Assembly: GCF_025370935.1 (NCBI RefSeq)
Contig: NC_133477.1
Span: forward strand, 926,937-990,936
Reading direction: 5' to 3'
Length of the DNA: 64,000 nucleotides
From: Choristoneura fumiferana
Lineage: Eukaryota; Arthropoda; Insecta; Lepidoptera; Tortricidae
Shown: in pieces, positions 1 to 11,302 of the stretch
Position numbering within the stretch: the stretch's first letter is position 1
How the letters are laid out: each line of letters opens with the position of its first letter
Program-made: the position numbers and the translations under genes
Notes under the pieces: model-generated
The model's input: only the letters and a program-made list of their open reading frames with translations
What the model was told of the DNA's origin: nothing
The model's database searches: none

Positions 1-719
1 GTGGAGCTGATTGAATGGTGAGGTGATGATAGTGGTGCGATTATGATGATTGGTGATGATGATGGTGATTGTGGTGATAATGATCGATGATGATGAATAA
101 CAAAAAAAAATGTTTATGAAAAAGTTCTTCATTTGAAAACTTTACCTGCGAGGGGTGTCAGCAGAGGGGACGATGCAGTGTTAGCAGAACCTTCTAAGCT
201 CATAAGAATAATGTACGCAATGTGAGGTCAATCATGAAAAATTTATGATTTTCAGATTTTTCTTATTTATTGTGCTATACGAGCCTCTTTTATGCAAGAT
301 TCCAAGTTTCTAAGACAGCCGGCAGTGCGCTATAACTTATTCTGTTAAGGCGATTTGTATGAAAACACCTCTTTAATGACTGTAGCTTTGTTTGCCTGAC
401 TTAGAAGTTTTGATTTTTTACAGCTTTCGGACTATTGACCTGAGTTTAGGGGTTTATAATTTCAACTCGATACCGATACTCCGTTAGATAGGGTCTTGAC
501 AGACAGACGGACGGACGGACAGAAAAGTGATCCTATAAGGGTTCAATTTTTGCCTCTTGAGGAACGGAACCCTAAAATCATTTTGATCCGGATAAACAAA
601 AAAATACTTTATATTTATAGCAATGTATTGAAATGGTTATTTTCAGTAAGCCGTAGAAGTTCTATGTGCTATTATTGGCAGAATAGGTATCCTAATAAAT
701 TAAATACTTTCCAAAGTTA

Positions 720-755
720 CTATTCCACGCGGACGAAGTCGCGGGCAAAAGCTAG
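720..755 (+). mobile_element. Helitron 3'-end fragment
   Basis: CCACGCGGACGAAGTCGCGG then GCAAAAGCTAG followed by T, like the end of the Helitron at 41971-42191. I could not place the 5' end. Confidence 0.55.
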
Positions 756-2039
756 TTTTTATAAATAGCCACCCCTTTTTCCTTCTACCCGTCTCTGGCT
801 TAAATTTTATGAGCTGTTAAACTGCAATTTCCACTGTCAATACTGAACTGTGACATCGCTCATTAGCCAACTCAACGAGTTTCTTGCTGGTGATGTCATC
901 GTGAGCTCCGTTCGACACAATTTCGCTTGAGATTAGCTCATTTAGCTGCAAGTCTAAAACATGATACGAATGAACATATAAATTGTTCAGGATTATTCGA
1001 TATTGCATGCCTATGCTTGCATGCAATAAGTATTATAAATATAATAATAGAATAAAGTGTAACAGTCACAAATTGATTTGTAAAATGTAACACCATCTTA
1101 GTACGGCCAGCGTCAGAAGTAACTGCACGCTTTGTAACGCCATGCAAGTGATAAATGTATTAATGCGACAGAGTAATAGAGTGACCAGCTGCTTTTGATG
1201 CTGACTGTACATGCAGACTATAACTATGGAGGAGCGGTGCCTCCTGACACAGGCTTTATCAAGCTTAAAAGGAGGCTCCAGCCATTAAACAATGTTATCT
1301 ACAAAGTGTTATTGAAAATAAAGTATTTTGATTTTGATGTCAAACGGAACTCACGATTCTAGCGCCAACTTATCACAAAACCCCCCTTGACTAGAAATTA
1401 CAGTAAATAATAAAACTAATCTTGTTTTTTTGGGTTACTTTTTTATTAGAGCAACGGTGGGAGTCATTGGTTACCGATGGATGTCAAATATCGCATTTGG
1501 TTGGCTTGTAACTCACGTCGACTAGGCAAACGGCTGATCGCTTCATCAATTCGGCTGCGAGACGTGGCACGCGCGCGACTCAATATCTAATGTTCTATAA
1601 TACGTTTGCGCTCTCCGCTCGTTCTATTAACCAGCCTTATTTCGTTAAGGCGGTTATTTTTTTTCGAAACTGGATGGCAACGGCCCAGCGGGTTAAAGGT
1701 AGAATAAATAAACTCGATTCGAATACGTATTACGTTAAGATTTGGTGCCAGTACCAATATCCTGGAGTCGTTTTAGAATTGATATAGACGTATAGATAAA
1801 AACAAATTGCGGAAAAAATGATTGTAGGTAAGCTAAAGTAAGTTCGCTACAAGTTACGTCTGTTTTTCACCACAATTTTAGCCTTATATGCAGACCACAC
1901 ATATATTTCACTCGATTGCAAGGAAGTATAAAGACGAGTACATACGTGCTTGTTTAACCAAAGTATTGGTTAATAAAGCATAACAACAGACCCGCATAAT
2001 GTCGTTGATCGGATTAATTTGCTAATTAAAGGTCAAAAA

Positions 2040-2200
2040 TACAAACTGAAACATAGATGTACAGAAAAACCAGAAAAAGAGACCAGCGCTGGGAATCGAA
2101 CCCAAGTCTTCAGCATTCCGTGCTGCCGTAAAAGTAACAAAATTTGGAGTTGAAATAAAATATACAAAAATACTCCAAAAAAACCAATCCTAATTTAAGG
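2040..2200 (-). mobile_element. Fragment of the second tRNA-like SINE family
   Basis: It shares its start (ACAAACTGAAACATAGATG), the box B complement GGGAATCGAACCC, and a tail resembling the right arm of the large hairpin at 32556-32709. The tRNA-like head is truncated. Confidence 0.6.
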
Positions 2201-3348
2201 TGTTGAAGTTAAATGAAAGTTAACAATGAAAGCAAAGCATCCGAGCGACGATATTATGGCCAAAGCAAACCAGAGAAGTATCGTTAGTTGGCAGCGCTCT
2301 TTAGTCCTGGTAAGCTCACACACCACACTCGAGGCTAGCGCACGCTCGCATTACCATTTGAGAGGCTTCTTACACAAACAAAAGAACGCAGTGAAATCTT
2401 TCAAACGGTGATGGCAAAGGTTTACATCAAAAACATCAAGGGAATCCCAGTAAGAGCCCCCGCGGACCACAAACTTTGCATCGGTCGTGGTACATGTCGC
2501 GAGGCCTCTGCTTATTTCTACTTACCGTTTGATTTCAGGTGCATTCGTCGATGGTCCTACTTGCAGTTGGTTGTGAGCGCCGTCGTTTAATTGTACCTGC
2601 GTAAATATATAAAAAATATTAAAAAAGTTGGAATAGAAACATTTTAATTCGCACTTCGCAAACTACAGAGAACGCAAAATAAACACACACACACACACAA
2701 ACATCACGCCTGTATTCCCAAATGGGGTAGGCAGAGCACACTAAACGTTACCGCAAAATAAAAACAAGTATTAAGTAAGTATTAAGTATTTGCGAAATCG
2801 CGAAGCGGTCTCAGCTCAGCCAGCATAGTGTTGGCTGTGGCGGCCAACGCTGGTAAACGCGATTTAAGTTTTTGTTCGAAATGAAGACAGGTTGTCCACT
2901 GTCAATGTTCAAGAACTATCTGAGTTTCTTTGCCCGATCCACCGAATTTTCCTGACCTGAAATTTGTGTGTAGGTAGTCGCCTATATCTATAGGCATTTT
3001 ATTTAGAAGTTACCTAAAAATTGTTTCCGTATCACCTTAGTTACGATCTTGTGTACTTTGTGTATATGTTCAACTGATTAAACTCTTTGTTCCCTGGGTT
3101 CGTATAAAACGGACAGCCCTTAGCGTGGCGTGACTGATGAACGATATCGAACGACATGATAGAATGAGGGTGATGCAGTTAATGAAAGACGGCGGGAAGA
3201 CTAAGCCCGAGTAGGGAGTGAAGACGTATTGAATTTATTAAGATTTTGTGTTACTTAAGATCGATTTGTTTTTATACGCTTGTTTCGTGGACTAGGCTGT
3301 TTCCAAAGCTTAGGTGTACAGTGGTGGGGTCGCGGGGGTCAGTGTTAC

Positions 3349-3439
3349 CTGCGGCGGGCCGAGGTCGTCGGGCGCCGGTGTGAGCGGCGGCAGCGGGCTG
3401 CCCGCGCTCTCCGCGTGCTGCCGGCACAGCGCCGCGCAT
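3349..3439 (-). CDS. gig: gig exon 18 (last in window)
   Basis: One base plus 30 codons encode a cysteine-containing start (CAALCRQHAES) and a proline-rich linker (PLPPLTPAPDDLGPP). The phase follows exon 17 exactly and the donor is GTAACA. Similarity to human tuberin is weak, as expected in this disordered region before the RapGAP half, so the call rests on splice phase and GC content. Confidence 0.75.
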
Positions 3440-3650
3440 CTGCATAACATACATAGATATTAAATATACTATCGCAAGGCCATTTGGATATTACATATAT
3501 ATGTAGAAGATTGCCAGCTGAGGTGATAGAAGGTGAGTACCAGCGAGGCCGTCTATGAGTATATGTGGTGTATCTACAAATGGTATCAAAAACGCCTAAC
3601 AAATTAATAAGTTTTTGGTAAATAATTCATTTTTAATACAAAATTTTTTT

Positions 3651-3890
3651 GCTGACCGTACTTTTTGTTGACTGTACTTGCATAGTCACCTAAACTACAT
3701 CTGCATACCAAATTTCAAGTCGACGCTATTAACCGTTGAAGAGTTCCGTCCTGTGGAGACGATGCTGGCCGGACTACCAGGATGTCACTAACAGATTATG
3801 GTATTGTCACGCAATTTACATAAGTATGCCAAATTTCAAGATAATCCGGCTACTAGAAGTGGGTCAAATTTAACTTGGCAGATTTGCCAG
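3651..3890 (+). repeat. Dispersed repeat with CCAAATTTCAAGTCGA words, copy 1
   Basis: About 240 bp, related to 31985-32235 (reversed) and 37548-37815 (forward). All share TACCAAATTTCAAGTCGA, GGACTACCAGGATGTCA and GTCACGCAATTTACATAAGT or their complements. The class is unknown. This copy fills most of gig intron 17. Confidence 0.8.
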
Positions 3891-4004
3891 AGTTAGCTAT
3901 GTCGATGACTTTAGTTGTTGGTCGAATTTTGTCCCAAGAGTGAGAGCCTGCCTCAGCCTGTATGCGGGGCGGTGTATGGCAGGTGCTTGGAGCTGGAGCG
4001 TTAC

Positions 4005-4130
4005 CTGTCGCACATGCCCTGCTTGAGCGAGTTCATGGCGCAGCCGGCCGTCGTGATGGTGACCAGCTTGTGGCCCACGAGCCACGTCATCGAGTTGCCG
4101 CCAGAGAACATCCACTCCGCCACTTCGCTC
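4005..4130 (-). CDS. gig: gig exon 17
   Basis: 126 nt encode RSEVAEWMFSGGNSMTWLVG and HKLVTITTAGC, matching human [20 protein letters not shown] and NKLVTVTTSVG. It opens in phase 2 after exon 16 and ends in phase 2 at donor GTAACG. The acceptor is TTGCAG. Confidence 0.94.
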
Positions 4131-4668
4131 CTGCAATTATCAAAGCACAGCTAACTTAATGTAACTGACATAAGATCAACTATTGATTGATTGATGCGGA
4201 CACACGCATTCATGATTTATTTCTGCCTTCATACAACCGTTTGTCAGAAAGAAAGTAGGTAATGTAAATTGTGATTCCAAGTGGCCCTGGCCGCCTCAGG
4301 CGGGAGGCCGGCTGCACGGGAGCAGTTGTTACGGTTCGAGTCGACTGCTCTAAACAGTCTTTTTGCGGTTGGATTCGGCCGCGACACGACTACTCCTATG
4401 CTGCTTTTCTTCGAACAGGCCTTGCGAGCTACCCGTGGCGCGGTGAGGAAAAGCGCCGAACAGTCAGTGAGCGGCTCCAAGTGTTCTGTGTGTGTTCTGT
4501 GTACCGGCTGACCGGCAGCACTCGATCACACGGTGACCGACTTCAAAAGAACTGTTCGATCAGTCCGCGACTATTGATTTTATATTCAAATTGCATATCG
4601 TCTAAAAACAGCAATCACTCGAATCAGTTGACTTTAATTGCTCGAAACAAGGGGGGGGGGGCGGTCAC

Positions 4669-4820
4669 CTGGTGGGCTTGACGCTGCAGGGCGAGGTGGT
4701 GTACCGCGCGAGCAGGTCGACGCAGGTCTCGGTCAGCTCCACGTGGAAGGCGGCCGACGCCGAGGCCGCGCCGCCGCCCGCGCGCCCCGCCAGCGGCGTC
4801 GCCGGCGCTCCGCGCGACCC
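4669..4820 (-). CDS. gig: gig exon 16
   Basis: 50 codons plus two bases. A Gly/Ala/Arg-rich low-complexity start leads into FHVELTETCVDLLARYTTSP, the counterpart of human [20 protein letters not shown]. The acceptor is GTGTCAG and the donor GTGACC, just before a C homopolymer (minus strand) at 4651-4661. Confidence 0.94.
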
Positions 4821-4962
4821 CTGACACACAATACCCTCTTAGATCACAGACCAACACACGATCAGGGTGTCCGCTACAAATCCTAAGAAAAATCCTTGAC
4901 ATTTCCTTGACCACACTTCTAAACTTCCCTGACCAATCATGTACATTTTAAAGCAGATTAAG

Positions 4963-5267
4963 GTGCACCAAACCGCTGCTTAAAAAACGGTGACGGCACG
5001 GAATCGCAGTGACGCACCGTATGCGCAACGTTTTTATCGCACGCTCTCCACACCGCTGCTTAAAATACGGAATCGCAGTGACGCGCCGTAAGCGTCAGAA
5101 CTTTACCGAACAAAAGTCTTGTCGTTTACGGCCCGTCACTGCGATTCCGCACTGTTTGCGCATTTTAAGCAGCGGTGTGGAAAGCATGCAAAAAAAAACG
5201 GTGCACATACGGTGCGTCACTGCCATTCCGTGCCGTCGCCGTTTTTTAAGCAGCGGTTTGGTCGCAC
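4963..5267. mobile_element. Long palindromic MITE with internal subrepeats
   Basis: The ends match in inverted orientation (GTGCACCAAACCGCTGCTTA and its counterpart at 5247-5267). The left arm has the motif CCGCTGCTTAAAA followed by CGGAATCGCAGTGACGC twice, and the right arm has both again in reverse. Short frames here are symmetrical noise. It lies in gig intron 15. Confidence 0.85.
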
Positions 5268-6638
5268 TTTTATATAATTTTTTTACTGCCCGAGACAATA
5301 AGCTAGACCCGGTGATGGGAATTCACTGCACGCCAAACATGCACACTGTTTCGTTGACTATTTTTATGGTGCCAATCAATATTACTTAGTTAATTATGGG
5401 CACACATAATAAACCAAGGAGTAATCAAATGATGACCAAAAATGTATTTGTCATAATGTAGATCACTACAAATCTGAAAAAAAAAATGCTCCACAATGGG
5501 AAAGTAGAAGTTTCTTCCTGACTTATTGGATTTCTAGCAAAATTCCCTGATTTTCCCTGACTTTCCGTGACCACTTTGAGCTTCCCTGACTTTTCTTGAC
5601 TTTCCAGAAAGTGGACACAAGTTTGGCAAGCTGCCGTTCCCGAAGTACCTATCAAATTTCTCCGAAACCATATTATTTTCGGAACTTTCATAAAACAAAT
5701 GAACCTAACGAACTGTGCTCGATAAAACCATAAGAAAATATTCCCAGAAAAAATTTTGGTTTCGGAGAAACTTGATACTTGGGAAATGAAACATTTGCCA
5801 ATTGAAAAATTTGAGAAAAAAAATGTGCGAAACGGCAGTACACGTGCTACTTATACAGTAGGTTAGTGTGCTAAAAAAGTCTAATTAGTTTGTCAGTTAG
5901 GGATGAATATTAAGGCGTGTAAAGATTATGATTAAAGAAATGGATACAATAAACATCCACATACTGGAGCTGTATGGTGTATACATAGTACTGCTTGGCT
6001 CAATATTAAATTGACATCAGTTGATTTGATTTTAGAAAGATATTGAGAATAATAACTGTAAAAGTAGCTGAGTTATAAGAGTAGAATCGAACCTTGGATT
6101 CAAAGCCGTATATTTTCTATGCTATACAGTAACCGGCGATGAAGATAAAACATCGGTCTTCGGAAAAGGACAATTGGCTGTTCACGACGATTTCTGAACA
6201 CTGCCGACCGTCCATCAATTATCGTATTTATTAAGTAACGTTTTATATCAATGAATACTGCTCCTCTATGGACTTACATAATTAGTTTACGTCAAATTAA
6301 TGACATCTAAACTTCGGATATCCATAGAGAGCTGTTGCAACCACAAGAAAAAGGATAGTTCCCTCTTTTTCCTCAAGATGCCATCGTACATATTAAAGTT
6401 TTGGGGGGTTTTAACAACTCTTTATTATATATTTTCCATCTAAATGCGTCCGTACTCTATTGCACCTGCACAACGACTGACAACGTCCGAAATTAGCCGA
6501 GTCTCTTTCCAAAGAGCGATGTGCAATCCTTACGGCCGAGTACATTAAAGAAAATAAATTTGGAATAACGAATTACTACCAAGATTGAAAGCACGAAGTT
6601 AGCAATATAAATAAACGAGGTTCTGTAGCGGCACTCAC
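5268..6638. other. gig intron 15, remainder
   Basis: AT-rich. The words TTCCCTGACTTT and CTTGACTTTCC recur at 5540-5610 and near 4900-4935 around the palindromic element. Nothing else recognised. Confidence 0.6.
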
Positions 6639-6725
6639 CAGGCTGGAGCTGCGCTTGCGATTGGACGAGTCCTCGTTGGCCTTGTACTGCTCCTCCATCG
6701 GCATTATGATGTAGTTGTGCAGACC
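6639..6725 (-). CDS. gig: gig exon 15
   Basis: A 29-codon exon, phase 0 to 0, encoding GLHNYIIMPMEEQYKANEDS and ending RKRSSSL. It is in the position of the human FITKGLRSNVLLSF...RARSTSL segment. The basic-serine end resembles a kinase target site such as those known in this linker of tuberin, but that is inference. Acceptor GCGCAG, donor GTGAGT. Confidence 0.85.
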
Positions 6726-7700
6726 CTGCGCGCGCGCAAACAACTTTACTGCTACTGTTGTATTATCATTATCACATCAGCCGTAGCCGTAGGACATAAG
6801 CCTCCGGTTGCTGCATCCACTGTGCGCCCGCGGCTAATGTTACAATTGACAAGATTTCAGTTTTTTTGAACACCTGTAAATTTACTACAGGAATCGAAAG
6901 AGTTTCGCCTCCTGAACATGGGAAGATATTTATTATAATTTATTTCTCCATATTTAAAAAAATATATATCTGAATTTGCCAATACTACCACAGAATAGAT
7001 ATGATTCCTTTGCCTTTTTCACCAGAAAAAGGAGCTCTCATAATTTTGACAACTTCTACGTAAGATTTACGTGATCTTTTAAAAAAAAAAAACTAGACAA
7101 AAGCTATGGATCTATTGTGTGGTAGTTTTGGAATTATGCCCTTTTAGAATAAGCACATCTTAAAAAAAAATTAATAATTAAATTAATAATCGTAGACAAA
7201 TTTTAAAAATATCAGCGTCTTTCTCTTTCCAACCAGAATACAGAGAACGAATCAAATTATAGTCTTAGAAATATGAAATCTTGTCAATTTAAATTAATAA
7301 AAGTAAACAAACATGTAGTAGAGTAGAGGGGCGTTTTAAAAAAAACGTGTACATTTTCTTTCTTTAATTTTTTCATACAAATGGTTATGAATCAGTTTTG
7401 TGAGCCCATACCGATATGAAAAAACGCCACAAAACTGAAATTTCTGATTGGGACATTTTTTTAAACCGTTGGAATCGATTGCGCTTTTGATTCTGAGTAG
7501 GAAAAAAACATATTTTTTCGTAAATAAAAAAAGACAGAGTACACTATTTTGTGAAAATGGCCAGAGACCATATTTTGTAACGCACTAGGAATCACAATCG
7601 TTTTCACCGCGTCTTTCGTCAAACGGTACAGGATAAAAGTAGAAACAGATGGTGGATGCGATTCCTAACGGCTGGTAACACGGCCTCGGCGTGTTTATCG
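6726..7700. other. gig intron 14, proximal part
   Basis: AT-rich, with A and T homopolymers. I recognise no gene, RNA or clear repeat before the SINE at 7702. Confidence 0.6.
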
Positions 7701-7701
7701 A

Positions 7702-7964
7702 CCGGATGGCTAAGTGGTTAGAGAACCTGACTATGAAGCTTGAGGTCCTGGGTTCGAATCCCGGCCGGGGCAGATATTTGTGTGAATAACACGAATGTTT
7801 GTTCTCGGGTCTTGGATGTTTAATATGTATTTAAGTATGTATTTATCTATATAAGTATGTTTATCCGTTGCCTGGTATCCATAGTACAAGCTTTGCTTAG
7901 TTTGGGACTAGGTCAATTGGTGTCAAGTGTCCCATGATATTTATTTATTATTTATTTATTTATC
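7702..7964 (+). mobile_element. tRNA-derived SINE
   Basis: The head carries RNA polymerase III boxes A (TGGCTAAGTGG) and B (GGTTCGAATCC) in tRNA-like spacing. A body ending GTGTCAAGTGTCCCATGATA and an AT-rich TTTA tail follow. A second, reversed copy lies at 43293-43535. It sits in gig intron 14. Confidence 0.88.
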
Positions 7965-8047
7965 TTTTATCGCCACTTCACATCATGTTTGAACTTTTTC
8001 ATCACACTTGCTCGTAAACAGCTGCCATATTAGTTTTTCTTTTACAA

Positions 8048-8195
8048 ATATACAATTTTACTCGCAAATGTGATGAAAAACATTGTATGTCGCACGGGCG
8101 GTACTAGAATTACGAACATCGACTTATAGCCTAACTAATAGCCTCTCGTTCGTAATTCGTTATTTACCGCCCTTAAAGCACAATGTACTATTGTA
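8048..8195. mobile_element. Dispersed MITE family, copy 1 of 3
   Basis: The sequence containing TTACTCGCAAATGTGATGAA, CGCACGGGCGGTACTAG and an inverted counterpart (TTATTTACCGCCCTTAAAG) recurs at about 23087-23235 and 48177-48305. Partial inverted symmetry suggests a MITE. Confidence 0.7.
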
Positions 8196-8232
8196 TAGTG
8201 TGTCATGGGCCGGCAGGTAGTGTGTCACTCAC

Positions 8233-8429
8233 GTGTATGATGAAGCGCACGAAGTTGCGTCGGTACTTGAGCCGGCACTTGAGGAACCAGGCGACCACCA
8301 CGTGGTGCGCCAGCGAGACCACGTAGTGGTTGTAGCGCGACGGGTTGGTGTACGGCAGCAGGATCGCGAACACCGACATGTACTGGTCCTCCACGAACGA
8401 CGCGAACACACGCGGCAGCCGAGTCAGCG
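8233..8429 (-). CDS. gig: gig exon 14
   Basis: This is the most conserved exon in the window. TLTRLPRVFASF, EDQYMSVFAILLPYTNPS and SLAHHVVVAWFLKCRL match human STLARLPHLYRNF, AEQYASVFAISLPYTNPS and CLAHHVIAMWFIRCRL. 65 codons follow the split first codon and the exon ends in phase 0 at GTGAGT. It lies in the conserved central Tuberin domain. Confidence 0.96.
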
Positions 8430-8452
8430 CTGACACACACAACACATTCTGT

Positions 8453-8616
8453 TATACGGGTGACACTACTTACCGGCCCGGATAATACCGACACGATATT
8501 TCGTGTACACGCCCACACTAACTGATGTCAAACTGACAAGAATTTCTATTGGCGTGTACACGAAACATCATGTCGGTGTTCGTTCCATGTTCGGTAAATA
8601 GTGTCACCCTGTTTTA
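8453..8616. mobile_element. Palindromic MITE beside gig exon 14
   Basis: Arms starting GGGTGACACTACTTACC on the left match the reverse complement of the right end (GGTAAATAGTGTCACCC). TTTCGTGTACACGCC lies on the inner side of each arm. It starts only about 23 bp from the exon 14 acceptor. Confidence 0.82.
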
Positions 8617-9321
8617 GGACACATTATAGATACTAAGAACTTTTGAGCTGGTCGCGATTTCAATGGGTCCCGACTGTTGAAGTTTAAGTTAGCTACTTAA
8701 CAGAGTTCTAGGCCACGTCTTGTTTTCTTCTTTTTAATATTTTTTAACGCAGTCGGGTTTTGATTTTTTAAATTTATTGTTTTATTTCATACTTTTTTGA
8801 TATTTCTGTGAAAACGGTAATTAAAAAAACATGACTTGTATATTTTATTGTAATCAGTTTATAAATCTCTTCATTTTGATACCCTACTCGACAGGTTTTA
8901 ATGAATAAAATTTTTTGAAGTTTCACAATTTGGCACAAAAAACCCGCTATTTTATTATTTTAAGAATTTCATGTACCCAGTGTCACTCGCGACATTAAGA
9001 CGAATCCAATGACGTATCTTTTATCAAAATCGGTTCATCCGTTGAGTAGTTATGAGAGGACATAGGAATAGACATACATACGGGTCAAACACATAATCCT
9101 CCTTCTTCGCAATCGAGTAAAAAAAAGGCCGGGAGCCTCTATTCCGCTATTTCGCATAGATTGGAGTAAATTGTTGAAGTAAATATGGATTCTTGTGAAT
9201 TTATGGTTGCGCCTATAACAAAACGAATAAGAAAATAATGACTCGGAACGTTCATCTAATTCTGACATCTCGGTCCCGTGAACACGTGAGTGGTGCGGGG
9301 TGCGGGGTGCGGGGTACTCAC
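8617..9321. other. gig intron 13, remainder
   Basis: AT-rich. A dispersed-repeat-like stretch (about 8990-9130, with ATCGGTTCATCCGTTGAGTA) and a short GTGCGGG tandem (about 9293-9315) next to the exon 13 donor. No gene. Confidence 0.6.
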
Positions 9322-9477
9322 TGGACAGGAACTCTAGCATGGGCGCGGCGATGAGCTTGGTGTCGCTGATCTTGGACAGGTCCAGCAGCACCTCTGGCAG
9401 CAGTTTGACCATGGTGTCGCGCGCCTCCAGCGTGAACAGCGTCAGCGCCGCCATGTACGGCTGCTGCGCGCGCAACG
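9322..9477 (-). CDS. gig: gig exon 13
   Basis: The exon encodes MAALTLFTLEARDTMVKLLP and SKISDTKLIAAPMLEFLS, matching human [20 protein letters not shown] and THISATASMAVPLLEFLS. It finishes the codon opened by exon 12 and ends in phase 1 at donor GTGAGT. The acceptor is GTTGCAG. Confidence 0.95.
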
Positions 9478-9906
9478 CTGCAACACGCGCACGCGCACAA
9501 GGTAAGGGGTAAGGGGGGGAGGGGTGCTTAGTGATTAAGAGAAAACACGTCAACCTTTGAAATTACTAAAAATGTCTTAGGTTGGAACAGTCATTTTTCT
9601 GTGCCATAAAAAAATAAATCTTTGAAATATTCAAACATTTTTAAAAACACACACATCACGCCTGTATTCCCAAATGGGGTAGGCAGAGCACGCGATACGT
9701 TATCGCTTCGGAGCCACTTTTAGCAATTTTAGGTTTTAAATTTGACAAAAACGGTGCAATAGTGACAAGTTGCTAGCCTGTCGCCTATGGTATACCTTAA
9801 CCTATATCTTTAAAAACATGCCTGTTTATTGTTCTTTCTTTTAAGGTATCACTCATTCACATTGCTTGCTAAATCTGAGATAAAAAGTAAAAAACCAAAA
9901 TCAGCT

Positions 9907-10036
9907 GGGCTACTACGAAACTCGCAAATCGAAGTTCGTATCGCACCGTCCCTTTCACTCGCGTATTAAATGACATAAGCGTCAGCGGGACGGCAACATA
10001 CGAAGTTCGAGTTTTGCACTTCGTGGTATAGGGCCA
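9907..10036. mobile_element. Palindromic repeat, GGGCTACTACGAAACTCG family
   Basis: Ends GGGCTACTACGAAACTCG and a partial complement, with CGAAGTTCGTATCGCACCGT inside. Relatives at 59439-59579 and (partial) 60258-60345 share the CGTCCCTCT and TATTAAAT words. In gig intron 12. Confidence 0.72.
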
Positions 10037-10344
10037 GGGAGCACTCGCTAAGAATGTACTAGTCTTGAAATTTCACGTTAAAGGTACTTAACTAGTAAAT
10101 TACATGAAAAAAAGGTAAAAAAAATCATTAATCTTCAGTTTAGTGTGATTTGAATAGTAAACTAATTAATTCATAAAAAAAAAATATAAAAAAATCAAAT
10201 TTTTAAAAATTTCCACCATACCATCACAATCACAATACACCAAAGTCCATTACAAAGTTTAAAATTTAGAACACCTGTACTTTTAAAAAGATACATTTTT
10301 AAATATGGAACGTTTGAAATTTGTTGAACTTCCAATTTCGAAGT

Positions 10345-10411
10345 CCGTTTGATGTTTGCTCGTGACTGGTTAAATAACTAAATGAACCAATCACGAGCAA
10401 ACGTCAAACGG
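10345..10411. repeat. Hairpin with 27-nt arms
   Basis: CCGTTTGATGTTTGCTCGTG and ACTGGTT on the left face AACCAATCACGAGCAAACGT and CAAACGG on the right with two mismatches and a 13-nt loop. In gig intron 12. Confidence 0.85.
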
Positions 10412-10497
10412 CCCTCACGATACTAACGCCATCTAGCGATATTTCGCCTCTGTAAGAATCCTCATTGTGTGTGTGTGTGTGTGTGTGCGCTAGTTAC

Positions 10498-10681
10498 CCA
10501 TGCCGTATCGTAGCAGGCAGCGCACCACGCGCTGCTGCGTGTGCGGTTCGAGGAAGGCGTGGTACGAGGAGAGCGCGGCGAGCGCCGGCATCACCGCCGC
10601 GTGGAACTCTGACGTCAGCAGCTTGCCCGCGCCCGCGCTCGTGCGCACGCACTCGGGGAAGCCCAGCGACCGGTCCGACAC
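10498..10681 (-). CDS. gig: gig exon 12
   Basis: 61 codons plus one base. The product contains SEFHAAVMPALAALSSYHAF, matching human [20 protein letters not shown], and then QQRVVRCLLRYGM. The acceptor is GTGCAG and the donor GTAACT. A TG dinucleotide repeat starts about 8 bp past the donor. Confidence 0.93.
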
Positions 10682-10730
10682 CTGCACAGGCCACGGGTTA
10701 GAGCGGGACACGCACACAGGTCCAGCAGGT

Positions 10731-10754
10731 GGGGGGGGGGGGGGGGGGGGGGGG
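10731..10754. repeat. Run of 24 G in gig intron 11
   Basis: An uninterrupted G homopolymer (C on the transcribed strand) inside an 86-bp intron, 13 bp from the exon 11 donor. Confidence 0.95.
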
Positions 10755-10767
10755 TTGCCACACTCAC

Positions 10768-10953
10768 CATGGCGCACAGTGTGGCGGCCAGCAGGTCCAG
10801 GTCGTGCGCGCGGCGGCCGACGCACAGCGCGCGGTCCTGCAGCGCGGCGGGCAGCGCTCGCAGGACGTGCAGCAGTACGGGCCACTCCTTCTCGCGCGTC
10901 AGGGCCGTCGTCACCATGCGCGCGCAGCGCCCCACCGGCAGCAGGCACGTGCC
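10768..10953 (-). CDS. gig: gig exon 11
   Basis: About 62 codons encode CARMVTTALTREKEWPVLLH and VLRALPAALQDRALCVGRRA, ending in LAATLCAM. Human tuberin has [20 protein letters not shown] and LCSALCSM at these points. The donor GTGAGT after ATG is clear. The acceptor at 10954 (GTCGCAG) was picked because it alone keeps phase 0 with exon 10; other AGs lie 15-20 bp upstream. Confidence 0.85.
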
Positions 10954-11302
10954 CTGCGACATCACATCTCTAAAGTCGCAGAATGCTCTCGAATTAATGC
11001 TCTAATGGCTTTAAATTCAACACGACGCGACTAATTGGTACTTTGCAGAACCGCCCCAAAGACAGCCGCAGCATTACTCCATTCACGAACGAGCTTATGC
11101 TTCCCTTGGTTCTCTAAAAAAATTATACTCTTGCGTCAACAAGATGTTCAGTGGAAACGAATGTATATTGGCTCAGGAGTCTCATCTTGATCCACAACGT
11201 GCTTTAACTGTCGAGCGAGCAGCCTGTATGTCTCAAATTGAAGTTGCTCGAGTAAATATGAAGCCCGAATGAAAGAGAAGGAAGCAAGGGTGAACAAGGT
11301 AC

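Larger units (their letters stand above)
1..3348. other. Left flank: gig intron 18, no exon found
   Basis: Contains GATGAT-rich low complexity (1-110), an AGGGTTCC-type repeat (170-580), a Helitron end (720-755), SINE fragment (2040-2200), a CA run at about 2684-2698 and a repeat word also at 9655 (CACGCCTGTATTCCCAAATG). The moderately GC-rich stretch 2226-2590 has short plus-strand frames without recognisable domains; it may be repeat-derived. I see no further gig exon here. Confidence 0.6.

Noticed and set aside
1..110. GAT-rich tandem that might mark a CRISPR-like or regulatory array
   Set aside because: Irregular GATGAT low complexity without spacers. The window is eukaryotic.
4271..4681. 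136-codon plus-strand frame in gig intron 16
   Set aside because: It runs into the antisense of exon 16 and shows no recognisable domain.
7702..7775. Possible functional tRNA at the SINE head
   Set aside because: It is joined to a conserved SINE body that recurs at 43293-43535. A tRNA-derived SINE explains it.
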